NCBI GenBank assembly: GCA_965231765.1
Contig: OZ246887.1
Location: 2,604,001 to 2,668,000 of the forward strand
Source: JAAXHF01 sp963665955
GTDB lineage: Bacteria; Desulfobacterota; Binatia; Bin18
Length of the DNA stretch: 64,000 bases
Direction of reading: 5' to 3'
Every line of letters starts with the position of its first letter. Within the stretch, counting starts at the first letter, position 1. Position numbers and translations under genes: made by a program. The notes beneath the pieces are model-generated. The model was not told the origin of the DNA. It saw only the letters and a program-made list of their open reading frames with translations, and did no database searches. Below, in pieces: positions 59,879 to 64,000 of this stretch.

Positions 59879-61108
59879 TTAAATCACTCCTTGTTGTCGG
59901 AGCTGTTCAATCCGCTCGGCACTCAGCCCGAGTCGTTCGCCATAGACCTTAGCGTTATGCTGCCCGAGCTGTGGGGCAGGCGAGCGGACCTGCCACGGTG
60001 TTGCTGAGAACTTAAACGGCGCGCCAGGGTAAGTCAGCGGACCAGTCGCTGGATGATCAATATCAACCAGAAATCCACGTTCGCGGTACTGATCAGATTC
60101 AACCACCTCTTGCATATCTCGCACCGGAAAAACTGGAATATGCAGATCCTGGCCCTCGCGCGCCAGCTCATCGCGTTTTTGATCCGTAATCCACGCCGCG
60201 ACACTTACTTCGAGCGCATCGAGATTCTGAAAGCGGCTCAGCAAAGTCGCAAACAGCTCACTCTCTGCCCACTCTGGCCGACCCATCAGCACTTTCAGAC
60301 TTTCCCAGTGCTGGTCGGTCAGTGCCAACAGTGCAACATGTCCGTCTTGGCACGGAAACACATAGGCCAATCCCCATTTCGTTCGGCGCAGAAACCGACT
60401 CCGGTTAGGACCGTCCGGCGGCTCATGCGAATACAGCGCCGTATTAGGCCGAATCATATGCGCCACCGCTTCAACCTCGGAGATATCGACATGTTGCCCT
60501 TCGCCGGTCAGATCCCGGTGAAATACTGCGCTCATCGTCGCTGAGGCAGCCGTCCAAGCTGTCAACATATCCGCCTGCTGTCCACCAGCTTTGACCGGGG
60601 GCTCGTTCTCCGGGTCAGTGACGTAGTTAAACGGCGTCTCGTAGCCGACCACCCCGGCATGAAACGTGTTGAGGTTATAGGCTTTGTATTCTTTATATGG
60701 TCCAGTCTGCCCAAAAGGGGAGATAGACGTCACAATGAGTTGGGGAACAATTTGATGCAGACTGTCGTAGCCAATGCCAAGACTGTCCAAAAAACCAGGT
60801 GTTTGGGTTTCGACCAAGATGTCAGCCTCTTTGACCAGATCACAGAACAACGCCACTCCCTCTGGCTTGGTAATATCGAGGCTAATACCGATTTTATTCG
60901 TGTTCAGGTACAGAAACAGCGTACTCCGATCCGGGTGTGGATCATCACCCGGAAAGGGGCCACGGGTGCGAGCGACATCCCCGCTTCCCGGCCGTTCAAT
61001 CTTAATCACCTCCGCCCCCATATCCGCCATGACCTTGGTACAAAACGGCCCTGCCACCCGTTCGCTCAACTCAACGATCTTCAGACTAGCTAGCGCGCCA
61101 TCAAGCAT
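59879..61108 (-). CDS. CaiB/BaiF CoA-transferase (copy of the 26822 type)
   Basis: This 409-residue CoA-transferase has LASLKIVELSERVAGPFC, GAEVIKIERPGSGDVARTRGPFPGDDP, FLYLNTNKIGISLDITKPEG and SISPFGQTGPYKEY. At the active-site position it reads GGQQADMLTAW, keeping an Asp (D180), unlike the 26822 relative. TTAGGAGGAGAGTT precedes the ATG. Upstream, 92 bases contain heptad repeats and then the stop of a thiol-dioxygenase-like gene. With the following gene it repeats the 25-28 kb cassette in the same order. Confidence 0.88.
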   Translation of the reverse strand: MLDGALASLKIVELSERVAGPFCTKVMADMGAEVIKIERPGSGDVARTRGPFPGDDPHPDRSTLFLYLNTNKIGISLDITKPEGVALFCDLVKEADILVETQTPGFLDSLGIGYDSLHQIVPQLIVTSISPFGQTGPYKEYKAYNLNTFHAGVVGYETPFNYVTDPENEPPVKAGGQQADMLTAWTAASATMSAVFHRDLTGEGQHVDISEVEAVAHMIRPNTALYSHEPPDGPNRSRFLRRTKWGLAYVFPCQDGHVALLALTDQHWESLKVLMGRPEWAESELFATLLSRFQNLDALEVSVAAWITDQKRDELAREGQDLHIPVFPVRDMQEVVESDQYRERGFLVDIDHPATGPLTYPGAPFKFSATPWQVRSPAPQLGQHNAKVYGERLGLSAERIEQLRQQGVI

Positions 61109-61131
61109 AACTCTCCTCCTAAATCAGTGAT

Positions 61132-61204
61132 GGGGACTGAGTGCTGAGGTCCGAGTCAGAGCATTTTTTGTCTGTATACTCAGTCCTCTTTACTCATGAC
61201 TCAC
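61132..61204. repeat. Heptad repeat element with inverted arms
   Basis: The left arm is GGGGACT-GAGTGCT-GAGGTCC-GAGTCAG (61132-61159). The right arm is TACTCAG-TCCTCTT-TACTCAT-GACTCAC (61177-61204). The arms are partial inverses around an AT-rich core. The right arm overlaps the stop codon of the 61201-61788 gene. Confidence 0.75.
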
Positions 61205-61788
61205 ACCGGATTGTCATACGTGAGCGGATCAACGTATTTGACGACCGCGTTCTCTTCCGGAGTGAACCGATTGCGCGTCTGCTGGGTGATATCTCCGCCA
61301 TAGATATGGAAGCTGAGGACAGGTCTATCAGTGATATTAGTAAACTGATGCACGTCCTGGTCAGGCGGAATGACATGCGCAATGGCTTTCGCCGGAATGT
61401 CAAGTTCTGCTGTCTGCCTCAGTTCGGCATAGCCTGGCTGTGAGTCGTCATCAAGCCGCTGAAAGCGTTTAGTATGCAAGCTGCCGTCAAGGATGACTTC
61501 GACCGCCCACGAGCCCGCATGATCATGGACCGGTGTGCCACCATTTGGCGGCCAAATGGCCGACATCACAGTAAAGGCATCCTGTGGCGCTTTGTGAATG
61601 AGATACAGCCCAAAAGGCTGCTCTTCAGAAACAGGCTTGGTGTACTGTTCAGGGAGGAAGTCGTCAACTTCGATAATCTTGGCCATCAGAGGCTTGATAG
61701 CATCAACGATCGTTGTCGCATCTTTTCCATGTTGAACGATTTCCGTAATATCAGCAGTGAACCTTGTGAGATTATATGGCTCGGTCAT
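61201..61788 (-). CDS. Cupin thiol dioxygenase-like protein (cysteine dioxygenase family)
   Basis: The protein has 195 residues from the ATG at 61788, behind AAAAGGAGGGCTGT. The cupin iron-site pattern of cysteine/3-mercaptopropionate dioxygenases is present: TPVHDHAGSWAVEVILDGSL (H88, H90) and the third ligand H147 in DVHQFTN. These enzymes oxidise a thiol to a sulfinate with Fe(II) and O2. No Cys-Tyr crosslink partner can be confirmed. It lies upstream of a CoA-transferase pair, which might activate the sulfinate or another acid. Substrate could be cysteine, a mercapto acid or a related thiol. Confidence 0.78.
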   Translation of the reverse strand: MTEPYNLTRFTADITEIVQHGKDATTIVDAIKPLMAKIIEVDDFLPEQYTKPVSEEQPFGLYLIHKAPQDAFTVMSAIWPPNGGTPVHDHAGSWAVEVILDGSLHTKRFQRLDDDSQPGYAELRQTAELDIPAKAIAHVIPPDQDVHQFTNITDRPVLSFHIYGGDITQQTRNRFTPEENAVVKYVDPLTYDNPV

Positions 61789-61939
61789 ACAGCCCTCCTT
61801 TTGACCGGTATGGAATGCAGAGCGTTTCCCCAACGCTCGGAGCAGTAGACAGGAGGTACTCTACTGCAAGCGAGGGGTAAAGGAAAGGTTTTGGAAAGCA
61901 ATCAAATGCTATTGCCAAAATGAGAATGAGGCAGGGCGA

Positions 61940-63388
61940 CTACGCACGCACTGGCGGCCATTTATCCCTCCACGGCTGAGCCTGCTCCAGCTGCGCCGCC
62001 ACCTGAATCAACACATCTTCACGTCCATACGCCGCAACCAGATGAGTACCAATCGGCAACCCATTCGCATTCCAATTCAGCGGCAATGAAATCGCGGGCT
62101 GACCAGTCACATTAAAAGCAGCGGTAAAAGGTGCGAGGCTTGCTGTTCGATGTGCCGCAGCCATCGGGTTTTCTGGAGTAGCAACAATCTCGCCCAGCGG
62201 CGGCGGCGGTTCGCCCATAGTCGGCGTGAGTAGGAGATCAAACCCTTCGCTCCACCAGCTTACAATCCGCCGCGTGTCAGCCTGTAACCACTCAAGAGCT
62301 TCAATATACCGCCTCGCCGTTCGTGTCCGACCAATCTCAGCCGTCACGCGGGTATTGAGTTCAAGATCGTCAAGTGCAATCGTCTTGCCGGTTTTCTTAC
62401 TCCACGCATCAAGAGTGGCAGCGACTTGGCTAGTCAGTAAAGTCCAAAAATGCCGCCCGCGCGGTTTATTATCATCCAGCGCCAAAGGATACGATTCCTC
62501 AACCGTATGCCCGAGCGATCCGAGCAGCCGGGCTGCCTCTTCCGTTGCCGTGACACAGTCCGGATGAACAGGAATGACACCGCCAGGTGCGCGGGTCATG
62601 ATACCAATCCGTAATTTTCCTGGATCAACCCCAACCTCTTGCTGAAACGGCCGAGCCGGAGGCGGAGCCGTATAGGGATCACCGGGCATGGGACCGGTAA
62701 TCACATCAAGAATAGCAGCCGAATCACGCACCGATCGTGTGACCACATGCTCAACGGCTAATCCCTGCCAAAACTCGCCATGCCCTGGGCCAAAAGAAAT
62801 TCGGCCCCGTGAAGGCTTGAGTCCAACAAGGCCACATTCACTGGCGGGAATACGGATAGATCCCCCGCCATCATTCGCATGCGCAGCCGGAACCATACCC
62901 GCAGCAACAGCCGCTGCCGACCCACCGCTTGAGCCTCCTGGCGAACGGCTGGTATCCCACGGGTTACGCGTTGGACCATACGCCTCAGGCTCTGTCGTGG
63001 GTAAAATTGCCATTTCCGGCGTGTTTGTCTTACCCACAAAGATGAACCCCGCCTCACGCAGCTTGGCCGCCATATACGTGTCTTGCTCCGCAACCCATCT
63101 CAGATCACGTAAGAATTTCATCCCCTCATGATACGGATCACCTGCCGAGTGGCAGCCGATATCCTTAAGCAGAAACGGTACACCTCGAAACGAACCGTTG
63201 GGCAGATCGGCCGAAGCAGCCTGAGCACGGGCTTTTTCAAACAGGGGAGTAATAACGGCGTTGAGCTGCGGATTGACTTTCTCAATTCGAGCAATTGCGG
63301 CATCAATAAGTTCAAGCGGCGTTACTTCACCACGGCGGACGAGGTCGGCTTGGGCAATGGTGTCAAGTTGGGCTAGGTCGGTTGTCAT
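61940..63388 (-). CDS. Amidase (amidase signature family)
   Basis: This 482-residue enzyme starts at the ATG at 63388 behind GGAGGATCTGAAC; the frame upstream to 63505 is unsupported. The Lys-Ser-Ser triad is visible: K75 in PFLLKDIG, the Ser pair in GGSSGGSAAAV (about 153-154) and S177 in NDGGGSIRIPAS. A GatA-like start (LDTIAQADLVRRGEVTPLELIDAAI) and the late LLLTPTMGEPPPPLG are typical of small-molecule amidases. It hydrolyses an amide to acid and ammonia; the substrate is open. It is divergent from moeA and upstream of the cupin gene by 151 bases. Confidence 0.9.
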   Translation of the reverse strand: MTTDLAQLDTIAQADLVRRGEVTPLELIDAAIARIEKVNPQLNAVITPLFEKARAQAASADLPNGSFRGVPFLLKDIGCHSAGDPYHEGMKFLRDLRWVAEQDTYMAAKLREAGFIFVGKTNTPEMAILPTTEPEAYGPTRNPWDTSRSPGGSSGGSAAAVAAGMVPAAHANDGGGSIRIPASECGLVGLKPSRGRISFGPGHGEFWQGLAVEHVVTRSVRDSAAILDVITGPMPGDPYTAPPPARPFQQEVGVDPGKLRIGIMTRAPGGVIPVHPDCVTATEEAARLLGSLGHTVEESYPLALDDNKPRGRHFWTLLTSQVAATLDAWSKKTGKTIALDDLELNTRVTAEIGRTRTARRYIEALEWLQADTRRIVSWWSEGFDLLLTPTMGEPPPPLGEIVATPENPMAAAHRTASLAPFTAAFNVTGQPAISLPLNWNANGLPIGTHLVAAYGREDVLIQVAAQLEQAQPWRDKWPPVRA

Positions 63389-63583
63389 GTTCAGATCCTC
63401 CAATTCGCTTCTCGTAGCAAATTGGGAGTGGAAAAAGAAGAAGCGCTTAGCGACAAAGGCAAGCAATGTTTGGAGAACCATAAGGCTATCACCTATGACA
63501 GACAAGAGTCCTCAGCCTTGCCTCTTCCTTCGATCAGCACCAGGACATTGACGATCACGGCCAAGTACGCTTAGTGTTTCGTT

Positions 63584-64000
63584 ATGATCTCCGTACACGA
63601 TGCATTAGCAATAGTCCTTGAAACAGTGACTCCGCTTGCCGGGGAACGGGTTGGTCTTTTTGAAGCGACTGGGCGGGTATTAGCTGAAGAGATCCACTCT
63701 GAACGCGAAGTTCCGCCCTTCAATAATTCCGCCATGGATGGCTATGCCGTGCGTTGGGAGGACATTCGTGAGGCAAGTGCTGACAAGCCAGCCGAGCTAG
63801 CCGTCCTCGAAGTCATCCAAGCAGGCGCAGTCCCAACCCAAACCGTCACCTCAGGCACAGCCAGTAAGATCATGACTGGAGCAGTTGTGCCGCCCGGTGC
63901 TGACACTGTCATTCGGATAGAGGATACCGAAGAGCACGACGAGCGTGTATCCATTCACCAGACAAATGACGCTGGAGCGAATGTCCGTAGCCAGGGTGAG
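63584..64000 (+). CDS. moeA: Molybdopterin molybdotransferase MoeA, 5' part (partial)
   Basis: The open plus-strand frame starts at the ATG at 63584 and runs off the window end after 139 codons. MISVHDALAIVLETVTPLAGERV and the EIHSEREVPPFNNSAMDGYAV segment are the MoeA N-terminal signature, followed by IMTGAVVPPGADTVIRIEDTEE. MoeA inserts molybdate into molybdopterin adenylate to make the molybdenum cofactor. It is divergent from the amidase with a 195-base gap, and no clear ribosome site was identified. The C-terminal half, including the catalytic domain, lies beyond the window. Confidence 0.93.
   Translation, partial: MISVHDALAIVLETVTPLAGERVGLFEATGRVLAEEIHSEREVPPFNNSAMDGYAVRWEDIREASADKPAELAVLEVIQAGAVPTQTVTSGTASKIMTGAVVPPGADTVIRIEDTEEHDERVSIHQTNDAGANVRSQGE

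Noticed and set aside
1..64000. tRNA, rRNA, riboswitch, insertion sequence or prophage genes
   Set aside because: Intergenic regions were read on both strands; no cloverleaf, ribosomal or transposase/integrase signal was recognised. A covariance-model search could still find a small RNA.

Overview
The window is a gene-dense bacterial chromosome segment of moderate GC content with strong Shine-Dalgarno sites (AAGGAGG type). It carries no rRNA, tRNA, CRISPR array or recognisable transposase. A Tat system, an AMIN-TPR envelope protein, DUF1501/DUF1800 exported proteins and a very large load of CaiB/BaiF CoA-transferases, luciferase-like (LLM) flavin oxidoreductases and metal-dependent amidohydrolases point to a Gram-negative, metabolically versatile environmental or host-associated bacterium. 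The overall style is like Tectomicrobia/Entotheonella, Binatota or other deltaproteobacteria-like lineages. That placement is an inference from gene content, not a sequence match.

Layout. 0-17.6 kb: a catabolic block. It holds five ACMSD-like amidohydrolases (four in a minus-strand series, one at 13.3 kb), three N-acyl-D-amino-acid-deacylase-like amidohydrolases and three LLM oxidoreductases. Several share leader and promoter sequences and a palindromic operator-like motif. 17.6-24.5 kb: a minus-strand ergothioneine operon (ATP-grasp ligase, egtC, egtB, egtD, asparaginase-like enzyme, MFS carrier). 24.7-28.0 kb: a glutathione transferase and a two-gene CoA-transferase cassette. 28.1-31.0 kb: a GC-rich insert with a PLP decarboxylase and an alpha/beta hydrolase, bordered by a truncated gene end. 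31.1-34.1 kb: housekeeping genes (DUF4911, tatC, tatA/B) plus a histone-deacetylase-like hydrolase and a secreted NTF2-like protein. 34.4-43.8 kb: a second catabolic block (two CoA-transferases, SDR, LLM, a large exported hydrolase, a glutathione transferase, an MCE-like anchor, another LLM). 43.8-53.7 kb: a small six-Cys exported protein, a CYTH enzyme, a fourth deacylase-like enzyme, a large wHTH-ATPase-TPR regulator, two dodecins, an HPF-like ribosome factor, an AMIN-TPR protein and an HpcH/HpaI aldolase. 53.9-57.1 kb: a DUF1800-DUF1501 pair. 57.3-64.0 kb: an MFS carrier, a second copy of the two-gene CoA-transferase cassette, a thiol-dioxygenase-like cupin, an amidase and the 5' part of moeA.

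How the genes may work together. CoA-transferases, SDR, aldolase, LLM monooxygenases and amidohydrolases would activate, oxidise and ring-open or deacylate organic acids and amides. The ergothioneine and thiol-dioxygenase genes add a sulfur/redox theme. The most distinctive observations are the extended ergothioneine operon, a shared operator-like motif at related hydrolase genes, the duplicated CoA-transferase pair in which one subunit lacks the catalytic Asp, and families of heptad repeats, one of which lies in frame inside a regulator gene.
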